A stretch of DNA of 64,000 nt from Bimastos eiseni (lineage: Eukaryota > Annelida > Clitellata > Crassiclitellata > Lumbricidae). The notes beneath the pieces are model-generated. The model saw nothing but the letters and a program-made list of their open reading frames with translations. It made no database searches and was not told the origin of the DNA. This document shows, one piece after another, positions 22,782 to 35,800 of this stretch. The stretch is taken from the NCBI GenBank assembly GCA_959347315.1, contig OY365809.1, positions 4,466,381 through 4,530,380 of the forward strand, read 5' to 3'. Position 1 is the stretch's first letter. Each line of letters starts with the position of its first letter. The position numbers and the translations under genes were made by a program.

Positions 22782-25700
22782 TACGAAAACATTGTGCCAT
22801 AGATATGAATTTTTTCATAGCCTTGACTGAGACATTACTTCGCATTTGTCGACTGCTATTATAATTGCAAATTTACATAGCGCCACTTCAAGAGAGACTC
22901 ATCAGAGTGCAGTCTAATAACTAAAAAAACTCTGATCAAATATATTATAACCTAATGTTAGTGTTCGTGTTCTAATCTGACTGGACATAACATGTTCTAA
23001 TCGATCTAATTTAATCCATTGCATTCTTAATCTATTCTATTATGTTCTGATCTTCCCAGAAAGGATTTATCTGGAATCAATTCCAGATGCCTATGACATA
23101 CATAGGCCTACTGGATATTTTGAATATGTTTTATACACGCCATTGACAAAAACGTTTCATATGTATTCTGGAACATGGGTCAGAGATATTGCGCAATGTG
23201 ATAATGGATTGGATCAACGATGGGTCGGGTCGATTGTCGGGTCAACCACTTGATAGGGTCAGGACAGGTTCCATGTCGTGTCCGGCCTATCGGTCTTTCG
23301 ATTGGGCACGACACGTGATCGGTGGTGACGAATGGGGTAGAAAGCTCTGACAACCTTTCGGAGCAAAGAGGGCGTGTGGCCCCCATACTCCACTGATTGG
23401 AAGCTATCACGATAATCATCACCACCACTGGCATAATTGCCCCTCAGCGTCATCATCATCCTCACCGTTTACAGGTCCTCCTCCTCCTTCTCCTCCTCGT
23501 CGTCCTCTTCTTCTTCCTCCTCCTCTGTCATCGCCATCGCCGTCGCCGTCATCATCATCATCATTATCATCATCACCAGCACCATCATCATAAAACCACC
23601 ACCATTACACCACTATGCGACCACCATCTCACCCACCACCACCCCATCACATTGCTATCGCCACCACCATTCAGGTCTATCTCCGGTTTAATTCCAAAAT
23701 CCGACATAATCTTACCAATCTCTTCCGTTCCGATGCTTAAGTATGGACCTTCAATCAAAAGGGTCTATGTGCTTAAGGCATCAATCGATGTCGCTTCAAG
23801 TTAAGCCCGTTCAGAAATAGCAATCCACCGAAGAATTCCCTTCGATTGATGATTACAAAACCATCAAGTCAGGAATAACCACGTCACTGGATAAGTTGTT
23901 TACTAAACAAGAAACGTCGTCAAAAGATGTTGGAATCAAAGGTTTACAATTTGAAACTTTGTGTAAAGTCCTGTTGCATCATATATATATATATACATAC
24001 ATACATATATATATATATATATTATTTAGCGCATTTATCCTCTATTAAACTACTCTTGTTTGCTTGACGTGCGTAATTACCCAAGCCAATGGATTAGGGC
24101 ACTGCGCGCACATTACAGAGAAATTACCCTAAATCAACGGGGTGAGGACTTCGGCAAGCTTCTTATTTAACCCAAACTTATTCGAGTTTACTTGTTACAC
24201 TTATTTATTAACTTTACTAACCGAGTTATCCTGATGACTTTTGTAGCTGAAGAATTCCAACATCCAAATGTTCTACCTTGCAATAAGTTCATTATATATT
24301 CTGCGGTCGGGCCTTCCCCAGTGTCACGATATGAGACTATTTTGGGGAATTTAAGCCAAATTTCCCAACTAAACTACGCTACATCGATGCATGCTTGGTC
24401 TAATCAGTCTGACCAATAAATAAGCCTTGATATCTTTATAATTGTGTTTTGTAAGCTTAGGCCTACTCCGACGCAGTTTATTCTGGGTAGAAAAGAGCTT
24501 TTTACGCACATGGGGAATTTGCACACGATACAATAATAGACTTAGGCGTAATTGATATCATTGAACTTTAGCTCACTGCTAAACCCCATTTGTACACCTA
24601 TTCACCCAAGCTATAATTATGTAGGTCTACCTTGCAATGAATTACGCAACTTATCGTTTAGCTGTTGTCAGCGTATTCATTGAAAGTAAAGATTTCTCTA
24701 TCGCTATTCACGAGCGTGCTGATTAAGAAGTCTGAACTAACCCGTACACAAGAATACTAGAATAGGCTAAACATCACGAGCTGGTGAACAATAAAGTCAA
24801 TTAATTTCTGATAGCTTTGTCTTTACGAACTTCGACCAGACGTATCTAATCGACTGTCTTCGACTACTGCTTCATTTTAATTGATGTCTTTTGCTACATG
24901 AAGAATGGCAATGGGTATGTCACCAGGTTAGATTGAATAAGAAATAAAATGCGACATCTGTAGACTTTAATGATGCGATATTATTAAATATCAGTTCAGT
25001 TCACACAAACGCGGACATGCAGTTATGAAATTCAGTACAGTCTTTGGCAATTGCTTCCAAATCGCAATCGTGATCATGAACTCCAACTTTCTAAAGCGCC
25101 ATTTGAATCAAACAGCAGGGCACCAACGCATTCACGAGCACCGCGTATAATCAGATGGGTTGTCCAAAGGGAAAGGGTCCTAAAGAGAGAATTCAGAAGA
25201 TGGAGAAGAATGGGAAAATCAGTGATCAGAAGATTCAGGGTATGAATTCTTGAAAGCTTGAGACTTCTGTTTTGAGTGGAAAGCCGGAGGATGATGGACA
25301 TAGGATTCTTCAAGTAGTAATGGTGATGAAAGAACCGAGAATCTGTGGAATTCAGGAGGAAGATTCATCCCTGTAGGTGATGTGGAGCCATTGGATTTTC
25401 AGTGGATTCTTCACAGAGGATCACAAGTAGGCCATTCTATGAATTCCATGGCCTGACAATTAATATTTATAAGGCCCAATTATAATGGAAGAGAAGTCTG
25501 TCTTTGAATTATAAACAAATAATAAACAAAATTGATGCGCAAACAAATAGATGTGACTAAATAAACAGCTAAACTATGGAATAAATAAATAATTACGTAA
25601 ATAAATATTTGCCTCTTTGCGGATTGACACCCAAACCTTTTCGACTGACAGTCGAGAACGCAAACCACTACGCTACCTTCTAAACACATATTCACCACAA

Positions 25701-27357
25701 AATGAGAAAGGTCGAGATCAAACCATCACGACATAAAACGTGATGAAAAAACGTGATAAACTCCAATGCACGAATTCCTAATTGCAGTTGATTCTAAGAG
25801 CAATTGAGAAACCGTCATCAAAGCGTGACCATTCATTTGCCTAAACATGCGATGAACGTAATCCCGTAACACGGGAAATACCCAGCGTAGTTTCATTAAA
25901 TATAAATATAGAAGCGTGCCCTACAAGTACGCGAATCTTAAACATGACCCTAGCATGACTAGCAAGTCTCAGATTGGCAATGTTGAACATGCCGTTTGCT
26001 GTAAATATAGAACTATAAATATATTGCATCCTCATTTCATCATCATCGTCATCATCGTCATTGTCATTGTCATCGTCATTGTCATCGTTATCGTCATATT
26101 TGTTAAACACGAACGTTGGCTGTCCTTGATAATATGACACCCATTAAACTGTTCCACTCTGTTATCGCTCCATCACCGGTCACGCCATCCAACGGCCGAA
26201 TGGTCGATAGTTTCGGTAAATCCCATGCACGGCCTACTTCTTTGACCTGCCTATAGGCCACTCTTCTACAGGTTTTCTATAATGCGCATCAACTAACCGA
26301 AAAGCTTACTGGTTCCAAAAGAGAAACCAGATGATTTCCGGAAAGGCGAAATCGTCGCCAAGTGAAAGCTGCCAAGGAATTTCGTTGAATGGGCCGATGG
26401 TCGGACTGAGCATAATTTATGGCCTGTGACAAAAGGGTAATGAGGTTTACACTCGTGGGGCAGACTCAGCTATCGATATGCCATCGTTACGCTTACAGTG
26501 TTCCTACATTCGCTTATCCATCCGTTTTTTTCCACCTCTCCACAGGACTTTTCTTCCGTCCATTCGACCATCTGTCCTGCTCTCATTCCACTGCCTTTTG
26601 GCCCGTCTATCCATCCTACATCCGCCCAACCATGAGTTCCAACTTTCATTCATATATCTTTAGTTTTTCATTCCTCCTACTCCCAGTAACCTCTCCATTC
26701 ATCGTCCTTAATTTTGTCCTCTCACTCATCCATCCGTCCTTCCATTCGTCCCACGTTCTTTCGTCCGACCTTTCCACCTTTTGTCCTTATTTTCAGTCCT
26801 GCTTTCGTTCTTCCATTTGTCCTCTTCCATGGAGTCTCCTCTTTCCTTCCTCCGTTCTTCCTACCCTTCTTATTCCCCTTACAGTTCCTCACTTCTGTTC
26901 CTTGGTCAATCTTTCTTAGCTACCCTATAATAATTCCTTCATAATCTTTAATACCTACACGTATTTCAATCTTCCCACAGAGGAAAGGCATGTCAAACGG
27001 CAGTCTATAAGCATGATTTTTAATGGGCTCACGTGTCACACAGGGTTAAGAACGATTCCCCAGGTCGTTGATTACCTCGTAATCCACAAAAAATATAACT
27101 AGATAACGATTTGTCTAGGAAATAGAATAGCATTAATTTTTGTGTAAGAGAGAAAGACTTAAAACGGCTCATGGGAAGACCATGGACAGCCAATCAGACA
27201 GACAGACAGGCAGGCAGACTGACAGACTGACAGATTGACAGACAGACAGGAAGACTTCCAGACAGAAAAACACATGGACAGACAGACAGATCCGAGGATA
27301 TAAATCAGGAGACAAAGATGGAATATGTAAGACAAACAGAGAGAGACAGAAAGAGAC

Positions 27358-27394
<37 letters not shown>

Positions 27395-30300
27395 GAATCA
27401 AAGATCAAAGATACAGAGACATCTAAAGCCGCTTGCGTACAAGGGATATCAATGTTAAAGAAATTTGACACAAAATCAGCGAATTTTAATTTCAGCGGTT
27501 ACTCCTCAATTTTCCTATTTGACTCCTTCTGAATAATAAATCACAAATTTAAAAGCAAATTTATCTTCTATAGCTGATTATTGTAAGTGTGCTATCCCGT
27601 AAAAACTATTTGATCAGAAAGGTTCAGCAAGTTCCGTTGATTAACATGCGATTCATCGTTTAATTTAAAGGTCAAGTCAGTAAGTAGGGGTCTATATACT
27701 TTTATTACCAGGAACGCCTGCATTCATTCATTCATTCATTCATTCATTCGTCCGTCCGTTCGTTCGTTCATTCGTCCAATTTAACATGTAGGATAAACTT
27801 CAGTCGATCCTCAATGCTGGGAATCGGCGCTTATAAATTTTAAACGACATTTCAAAGTTTGATCATATTTCAGACTTTATTCTGAGCTCACTTCTTAGGC
27901 TACCTATTCAACAGCGTATTCAATTCAAAACATGTATATAAATTAAATATAAATATATACTTGTATCAAATGAAGTATTAACAAATATATATATATATAT
28001 ATATTTATATCATATTCCAGATTAATCGATGGTGTTATGAGTTGCAATGGAGCGGATGTAAATGTCGAGAGGTCATGTCCTTTGAATGGTGTTTTGTTCA
28101 TAATTAATTCCAGTTATTAATCCTCTCCTGTCGTCCGATCAGTGGGAGATTTTTATCTATCGGCCGATAATAATGTTTCACCTCATCTCTGACTATACGA
28201 CCTGTTACCATGCCGACCAGAAATTAAGTTCTGCCTTCCGCAGGTTGGAGAAAGGAGAGGGTTACATAGACTGACACGACAGACTCAGCTACGAAAAGAG
28301 TATATAAGATGGAGTCAGAGGCTGCGATGCCGGGGGAGGTCGAGGGAGACAAGTCCCCCCACAGAGCTGGAGCACAGAGACACTATAACGTGTCGTTATA
28401 GTGTCTCCCCCACATTTCCTACCCCTCTCATTGGGTGTTTCCCCACTTACCCAGATACAGCTATGAGCATCAAGTGCTAACGACTTCATTTTCTTAGTCT
28501 CAGCGTATGAAGGCGGGTATCCAGTCCTCTCTCTCTCGCCGTCTAATCTAATCTTCCAACCGACTGTTTACGGTTGTGTGGGATGTCAAACAGCAACTAA
28601 CTAACCAACCAAACGCCTGAGCAGATGGAGCAGATACTGGGAGAGATTTCCAATATAGAAAATCCAGTGACCAACGAAGCTCGGTTACTAAGCACACAAC
28701 CTATACAATCTCACGCATCTCGTATTTACCAACAGGATCTCATCCTCTTCTTATAGGGTGAGATATTTCATGAATGGTTGCCGTCATTGCATTGCCATAT
28801 AAACGAATAACGTACTCACAGACAGAACAATAAAGCGCACAATAAACTATGTTAGAAGTCCAAGTGTGCATTGGGCTCAACAAAGCGAATAACGCTACAG
28901 ATCGTACAAAGCCGTTGTCAATGTCTATATTCCAATTATAATATATTGTAGGCCTATATCATAATAACCTTATTACAATAATAACTTTTTACCTCATTTC
29001 TAATAGGCCTGGTTGTGATACCATAGAGCATGTGTGGCGATCAATAGCCCCTCCTCCTCCCACTTCCATTCTCTCTTTCTCCTGTATGCCTACACAATTT
29101 TTTTATGCTTTTCTGTCACTATACCCTTCTGATACATTGCCTTCTTTTCGGCAATGATCGTCATAACGCAAATACAATTTCCAACTCGTACATATACATG
29201 AAACAATTTTTTGTGACCGCAGATTCAATTGCGACAGCAAACACTGTGGAGATTGTATTCAATAGTTGGTGCAGTAGGCCTTTGCATTCTCCACAGTGTA
29301 TACTCATTGCACTTGCCAGGCAAATAGAAAGCAGTTGACAGAGCGTACAATCGTCTACATGCGCTGTGTGTGGATTACCATTCGCGTGCGTTGAGATTCG
29401 TCTGTGGAATATTGAAGCACTTCCTACATGATGTATATCTCGGCTCATAACGGCGTTGACGTGAGAATGGATCCGTCACTTGCCTTGTCATCATCGGCGC
29501 TTGTTGCTGGACTGTTGCTGCTATTTCTGCTGCTGCTGCTGAATCCGTTGCTGAAGATGTCCGAAGATGTTTGCTTAATAATATTTGCATATAAGCGAAT
29601 ATATATTATTATATATATATTAACATATGCTATATGTTAATTAATAGACTAACATCTTGGAGTTACGATTGTCCACTGAGGCTCTGTTGTACATTCCTTT
29701 TTCATATAGTTATGGGCTATATATATATATACATATATATATATATAATATGTTATATATATTGTGGCGTGTCTAGGCAAGTGATCGTAGGTCTTACTCT
29801 AAACAGACGACAAAGATGTGTTTTTAAGATGGAAATTATATTTTCACACAAGAAAGAGAACAAAACATACAACCTGAAACGAGATTCGCACATGAGTTTC
29901 CAGACGGCTAAAACCCTATTCAAGCAGCTCGGTCAGCTAGCACGCATGGCACCGAGAGCAAACGAAAGCTAGTGTTTTACAACTAGTCTTAACTAGGCGA
30001 CGGAACGGTGGACCTTCGCAATACCAGACACTTTGGTGTCGAAACGCGAAAACCACTATAACCAATACTTCTTCCACCGTTCCAAGCCACCAAACCGTCT
30101 CTAGGTTTTTTCTAAATGGCTTCGTCGCGCCTTCGCTTTAGCTAAGTAACAGCAACCGAAAGGCAAAAGGGCCGATAAATAGTCAAGCACTCGCTTATAT
30201 AGCAGATTTGACCATCCCTTTCTAGACAATGGTGCCTGGCCTTTCTGTATAGAGTCAAATACATAGTGTTGTCAGATATTGCGTTAGCGATTTAGCAGTA

Positions 30301-31330
30301 AGTAGACTATCTTATTGCGACATCCAACAATATGTATAGGCTATCTGTCTTCTCTTCTCTCAGTTTATCAATTATATAAAAGAAAATTTTTCACTGTTTG
30401 TCTTTATATTTCGTTTTCTTTTCTAAAGTACAGTTTTTCTTATGATTCTCTAATTTGTCTTGTGAGTTTTGGATAAATTGCAGACCATTTAGTCATTAAC
30501 CTCCGCTCTGTTAGTGCGCTCAGCGTTCCTATCGCTAGCCTTGTTCCCATACCCTTTCTTAACCAAATGCATCGTCTCATGGCCCCGCGACGACCTCTGT
30601 CTTTGCCTGTACTCTCTTTGCCAATGTTCTTATTATGTGTTATCATGTCCTTGTCATGACTTTTGACGCATGTGCGAGGATTCTAATGGTTCAGTGATCC
30701 ACGCATGGAGTTGTGTTAATTGGCATTAAGTAAGATAGCACGAAGTCCTCTGGCCATTCTCCCGTTGTGCATATACCATTATCAGTTCTGTTTTGGTTCC
30801 CTCCTCTGGAATTGTTAGCATCTCTGCCAATAAACTGCTAATTCCATTCCCTTTGTTGCATTTCAGTTCCCGTACGGCTGATCTTACCTCCTCTCTCTCA
30901 GTACCTCTGGTTCAAAGTCCTCCTCTCGTCCTTGTGTCTCCCCTCCTTCATTCGTGCAGTCCATCGTCATGTCCTCTGGAGATTTACTGTAATCCACATA
31001 CCCATTCCATTGGCCTTTAACTTCATTTGTTCATTTAGGAGCAGTCTTGTTCATCTCTAACTTCTATTCCTTCAACCTCACCCGACTCCTCTGATAAATA
31101 TTTCACTTTATCGTACACCTCATCATTTATTCATTAAAAAAGTTTATACAGCGCCGTTTAAAGGGAACTAATCATAATTGCTCCCAACTTCAGCCCGGAC
31201 AAAAGGTAGCCAATGTTTTCATGACCCGTGAAAGTCCCCTACACTCCTTCATCTCATATCTTCCCTGGCAGCGACTGTAAGTCTTCTAAACTCTTTGTAT
31301 TTATTGTCTAACATTTTCCGTTGCCTCTTA
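22782..31330. other. Long gene-poor stretch with scattered repeats
   Basis: No exon was recognised. Contents: a GCGC-tail copy (minus) at 22868-22900, TCC/CAT/CAC microsatellites at 23400-23660, (TA)n at 23982-24020 and a family C copy at about 25115-25370. There is also a tRNA-like motif at 25620-25690, CAT/CGT repeats at 26038-26098 and pyrimidine-rich sequence at 26500-26930. A GACA tract lies at 27190-27410, (CATT)n/(CGTC)n at 27722-27778, (TA)n at 27985-28005 and a family B-like core near 28233. Confidence 0.6.
28377..28408. other. Perfect 14-bp-arm hairpin
   Basis: GAGACACTATAACG, loop of about three bases, then the exact complement CGTTATAGTGTCTC. It is isolated, with no neighbouring gene and no following T-run. 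Confidence 0.75.
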
Positions 31331-31477
31331 TGTTGTTCCTAACATTTTGTCGTTGATTTATTTTTATTCCTGCCTCGCTTCTTCGGCACTTTTGTCCATC
31401 CGAAGTGGATGGACAAAAGTGCCGAAGAAGCGAGGCAGGAATAAAAATAAATCAACGACAAAATGTTAGGAACAACA
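31331..31477. repeat. Perfect palindrome, 71-bp arms, 5-base loop
   Basis: Bases 31331-31401 are the exact reverse complement of 31407-31477, with GAAGT between them. Perfect arms mean either very recent origin or an assembly/template-switch artefact. Open frames over it are incidental. Confidence 0.95.
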
Positions 31478-31497
31478 TTCTGTTGTTAGGAACAACA

Positions 31498-31607
31498 TCC
31501 TGCCTCGCTTCTTCGGCACTTTTGTCCATCCGAAGTGGATGGACAAAAGTGCCGAAGAAGCGAGGCAGGAATAAAAATAAATCAACGACAAAATGTTAGG
31601 AACAACA
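31498..31607. repeat. Second copy of the palindrome (110-bp direct repeat)
   Basis: Bases 31368-31477 recur exactly at 31498-31607, 130 bp downstream. This recreates a palindrome with 34-bp perfect arms (31498-31531 and 31537-31570) and the same GAAGT loop. The junction between the two copies contains a further small palindrome, TGTTGTTAGGAACAACA. Confidence 0.95.
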
Positions 31608-32269
31608 TTTGGATGAACTCCGTTCATCCATCTACTCTATCACTTCTCATGTTATCCATGGCTTCCTAGGCGGCTTCATCTTTACTGCTCTGGCAATGAC
31701 AATGTATTGCTCCCTATGAAGTTGTCTCTCACAGTCTCTTCCATCCATCTTCTGTCGATTCAAACTATAGTCCTACTCTATTAGATTTCAATATCTTTTC
31801 TTTTCCAGTTCATAACTCTATTCTTTCAGATTCTGTCAATTCCATCTATAATCTTACCTCATTTCCTCTCGATGAATTTCAGCTTCATCTGGGACTTCAC
31901 GATGACCTAGTTGTGATTTGTGCAGCGTCTTACTCCAGAGATAGATCATCCATTCTTGACACAGTTTCCGTCTGTGTGTCCAGTATCCAAGAGACCTACA
32001 ACCGGTACCTTGACACATAACGATTCCAATGCGTTTTCCGCTCCCTCTCCCACCACCGCCTTCTAATCTCTCATTGTAATCGGTCCATAACATGTTTCAC
32101 TCATTCCATCAAATATTTTCTCCAGTCTCTCGCGCATATTGTCTACTTTTTCATTCTTTCTTTCATTAATCCATCCATCCATCCGCCCGTCCGTCCGTCC
32201 GTCCGTCCATCCATCCATCCATCCATAGGTGATAGGTGTCCAGTGCTTTTTTGACAAGTTTATTCCATT
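31608..32269. other. No gene recognised
   Basis: Unremarkable sequence with a (CCAT)n/(CCGT)n microsatellite at about 32166-32226. Confidence 0.55.
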
Positions 32270-33120
32270 TCATTCTGCTCGATCCTGCGATCGCCTGTTA
32301 AGGACATGTATTTTCTCGTTGCGCCCTTCCTTGTTGTCGTCCAGCCATTCTCTGCATGGTCGTCCCCTTGCTGTTCGTCTCTCCATCCTCCCAAACATCA
32401 CGTGCTTCAACAGTCGTTGATTCTCCATTCTGCCGATGTGTCCGAAGGGGTTCAGTTCTCCCTTTAATATCCGTTATACAATTTTCATTTTGTTTCCTAT
32501 TTTCTTTCTGGCCTCTGCGTTTGAGATTTTCTGTTCCAAGCGTATTCTTTCAATTCGTCGGAAGCATTTAGTCTGTCTCTGTCTCGCCTTCAAAGAGTTC
32601 GTGTTTCGTTGGCATACAATCCAAAACTCAACACGCTTGTTTGGATGATGTCCAATTTGGTTCTTGTACTTATGTTTTTGATTCTGCGTGTAGTTTTGAA
32701 CTGATCCAACACAACTTTGCAATTATTCCTTGGATCTCTTTGCTGCAATTAGAGATTGCAATTCCGGATCATGATCATTTTTCCAGAATTTCAGAATTTT
32801 CGGTAAAATAACTGTTATTTAAACCCATAACTTCACATCCGAAATTCCGGATTTCGTGCTTGAAAATTTCCGGAATTTCGGTATTTTTAAAATTTGGAAT
32901 TTGGAAACTCCGGAGTTGCAATCTCTCTAACTGCAATCGTTGTCTGCTGTTAGCAGGCTGCCCAAATTTATGAACTTTCGTTTTATCGATGTTAATCTTC
33001 AGACCCGCTGCTTCTTCTGCTTCCTGCAATCTGGTCAAGCAGTCCTGGAGCTTGATAATCTCCTCCTCCGACAGACAAACAGACAGATACGTAACCAACA
33101 TCATCTGTAAATTTTACGTT
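32270..33120 (-). pseudogene. Broken LINE reverse transcriptase C-terminal part
   Basis: On the minus strand, 33120-32937 reads KFTDDVGYVSVCLSEEEI and later AGLKINIDKTKV in one frame. This is the catalytic box (normally F/YADD, here FTDD) and the downstream KT.V block of a non-LTR reverse transcriptase. Beyond an inserted element, 32742-32270 reads TKLDIIQTSVLSFGLYANE, then GHIGRMENQRLLKHV, then RTARGRPCREWLDD. These are the C-terminal blocks of RTE-like and related endonuclease/reverse-transcriptase LINEs. The frame shifts between these parts, and residues expected between the DKTKV and TKLD blocks are missing. It is dead and belongs to a different clade from the LINE at 47-50 kb. Confidence 0.75.
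32743..32936. mobile_element. 182-bp terminal-inverted-repeat element inside the LINE fragment
   Basis: Element 32749-32930 begins TTAGAGATTGCAATTCCG and ends with the matching complement, CGGAGTTGCAATCTCTCTAA. The arms differ by a 2-base indel and one substitution. It is flanked by CTGCAA on both sides (32743-32748 and 32931-32936), a 6-bp target duplication. The interior is AT-rich with repeated TTCCGGAATTTCGG-like palindromes and no coding potential. Confidence 0.8.
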
Positions 33121-33450
33121 ATTTATTAATATGCATTAAGCAGTTTGAGAAAACGATTCCGAAGAATCTATAAGCATTGGAATTCGGACTTGTTAACAGC
33201 GAATTTGCGCGTGACTGGTAATTATAAGTTGAATGCAAAACTTCAAAAAGGTGTGTAATTATTTGAATCTTTGTCACAATTTTGACGCCATTATATTGAG
33301 TGCAGCCAAATATTATTATTCAACAGTTTAACGACATCTTATAGCAACACAGGCTGTTGACGTTTTCAGAATTTGTTACATTTCAGTTCAATTTCGTAGA
33401 TAGTTTTGATCCTTTATCTTTATGTTGTCTTTCTTTCTTTGGTATCGCGG

Positions 33451-34033
33451 GTCAGTTGATCCCCCGTCAATTGATCCCATAGTCAATTGATCCCCTGCCT
33501 ATTCGTCCTAAAGGAATCTCTAGGCTGCGCGTCACAGAATTGTGGCTGAGACCGAGAGTATACAAAAGATTGATTTTACAGATTTGGAAAATAACAGAAC
33601 AATGCCCAGGGTTCATGTCACTCGCTCAGGCTTCATATTTCAGTTTGGAATCTCAAAAAAGACCATTACTTCTACCATGGTTGATTCTAAGGAATTAAGC
33701 AGACATGAGCATAACCGAGTGGACGAAAACGTCAACAGCGCTCTAAACGCTTACGACCGGTCGGAGATTCTGTTATATCTCCGAGCAATGGCTCATTTAT
33801 CCCATGCATAGACACTCATGCTTAGGATTTTATGGTCATAAATTAATCATATTATGACTCTCAATTACGCTTGTATAGTTTCTTATCATTTTTAAATTTC
33901 GAGCTCTGTCACGTCGTTCTTTTAACAAATGGAGTAGTTCGCAAGTGGAACATGAATGTTGTATGAATTGGGCTGGGTTCATTAGGCAGGGAATCAATTG
34001 ACTGGGGGATCAATTGACGGTGGATCAACTGAC
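33451..34033. mobile_element. Fold-back element with 51-bp inverted ends made of GTCAATTGATCCC units
   Basis: Bases 33451-33501 and 33983-34033 are inverted repeats with four mismatches. Each arm is itself three tandem copies of a 15-17-bp unit around GTCAATTGATCCCC. The 481-bp interior has one 89-codon frame (33542-33811) starting MAETESIQKIDF that I do not recognise. Arms built from subterminal repeats are typical of fold-back or MITE-like DNA transposons. No clear target duplication was found. Confidence 0.7.
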
Positions 34034-35169
34034 GGGGGATCAAAAGACGTAGAACCCTTTCTTTAACCTTCCTGTTTTCTTTTTTCCTTTTGACCGCGGC
34101 CAAACGGTTGGATCCAGCATCTTTATGACATCCTAAGGCCCATAAAGACCGGTGTTTAACAGTTCTCACTGCTCGCTAGTGTTGGCCTAAAACAATATGA
34201 TCTAATCTTTTTATTATTCAAAATTGAAACGGCTTCTTGTAACGATGATGGCCGCTGACGTCTGTATGGACGATTTATCGTATTGTAGTTAATTTTATAA
34301 GAGTTTATTCCTTCGATTTCCTTTTCTTCTTTCCTCTCGTGTCTAGTAGATGTCCGTGTGTTGCCGCCATAATCTTACTTGATACTGATTATTACTCCAG
34401 GGAAATAAACGTAAATAATTGTATATATGGCTTTAGTCTAATGCGCTTTAAGGGTGTCTAAAATCAATCAAATCAATCAAATCAAATAAAATCAATCAAG
34501 CTAAAGTTGTCAAAGTAGTTCCTGGCCAGTTGCATATATCATAATTACCCGTAATGGTAGTACTACTACTACCAGTAGTAGCATAATAGGCAGAGTTGTT
34601 ATTGTTGTTGTTATGGTTACTATTTCACCGTCACAACGCAAGGTTACGATTATATATGTATTATGTATAGGGTACGGTCGCCTTATTTGGGCACCTTATT
34701 AAAGTGATTTTCTTACATACACTTGTTGTTTGGCGTTACCTGGTTAACTAAAACAATACCACATGGGAATATCTAGAATAAATAAACTAGAATTAAAATT
34801 TTTTAAGTTATGCTGGAAAAATGACAACCCCCCTCCCAACATACACATTTTAGGACACGGTGCCCTAATTCGAGCACCTGGTAGAAATGTTGAGATTATT
34901 ACGATGTACGTGTAGGGGTCTATAGCTACTGAACAAACAATTAACGAAATATTTTCACTAGCATTAACCCATACCCAAGGTCGGACATAGTCATTAAATG
35001 TTAAACTGTTCATTAAAGATTAAAGTGAAGCCATGCTTCCAGATAAAATACTGGAGTATAGCCTTGCAAGTAATTTATGACTATAGACCCAGCAACTGAA
35101 GTATCGAGTTCACAACTATTATTTTACAAATGGACCACAGTGGTTTTGTCCTTCTTATTAGGCTTTAGC
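34034..35169. other. No gene recognised
   Basis: A LINE-family-like 3' end with an (AATC)n tail lies at about 34425-34500, and a short TAC/TAG run lies near 34557-34580. Otherwise unremarkable. Confidence 0.55.
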
Positions 35170-35800
35170 TCATACGCATGTATCACAGATCCACTTCTCA
35201 CATTTCGGGCTATGCGACCACTCAACATGTGACTGATTGTACGGAACTTCACAATGCAGACAAGAAGTTGTAGGCCTATCATCTTTATCACCATGACTAT
35301 TGCTCGCTGATTGTTGGCCTGGAGTGTCTTACTTCTTTGTTTTACTTTATCTTTTCGGTTTATCTGATGGTTTTGATGTAGGTTTAACTGTCTGCTGTCG
35401 GTCATGAACGGTGGACATTACTTAGACTCGTGCTGCCGACACACAACACATGGCAGTCACAGTTTTACCTTTTTCAGCACTGGTAATAACCGCCATGCAC
35501 ACTCTTCCTTCCTTTAGTTGCAATGATCTTAGGTGGTTCGTGATTCACGGTAATTCCTGTCTCATCAACATGGAATATATTCAACCGGAATTTACCGACT
35601 TCCATGCTCGTGAAATAATTCCATTCTTATCACTTCCTCAAATAGGCCTACCTTGATCTTACTTCGGTTATAACCCACTGCACGCTGAATGGCTTTCTTC
35701 TGGCTTTCTTCTCGACACCACATTTCTTGCCAAGAATAAGCGAAGCCATAAGCGAAGAATAAGCCATTTCTTCCCAGTCATCTTACTTTCAGCGCTAAAT
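35170..35800 (-). pseudogene. Pogo/Tigger-like transposase relic (DDE_1)
   Basis: Minus-strand pieces in shifting frames match the pogo/Tigger/Jerky transposase layout in the right order. FLARNVVSRRKPE lies near 35745-35700 (family: FLKRNP.LS.RKPE). IFHVDETGITVNHEPPKI then IATKGRK lie near 35585-35495 (family: ..NVDETG, where D is the first catalytic acidic residue). VITSAEKGKTVTAMCC lies near 35495-35440. A C-terminal zinc-knuckle-like CLHC...W...C.KW.CD.C ends at a stop at 35172-35170. Several frameshifts make it non-functional. The N-terminal DNA-binding part and terminal repeats were not found. Confidence 0.75.
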
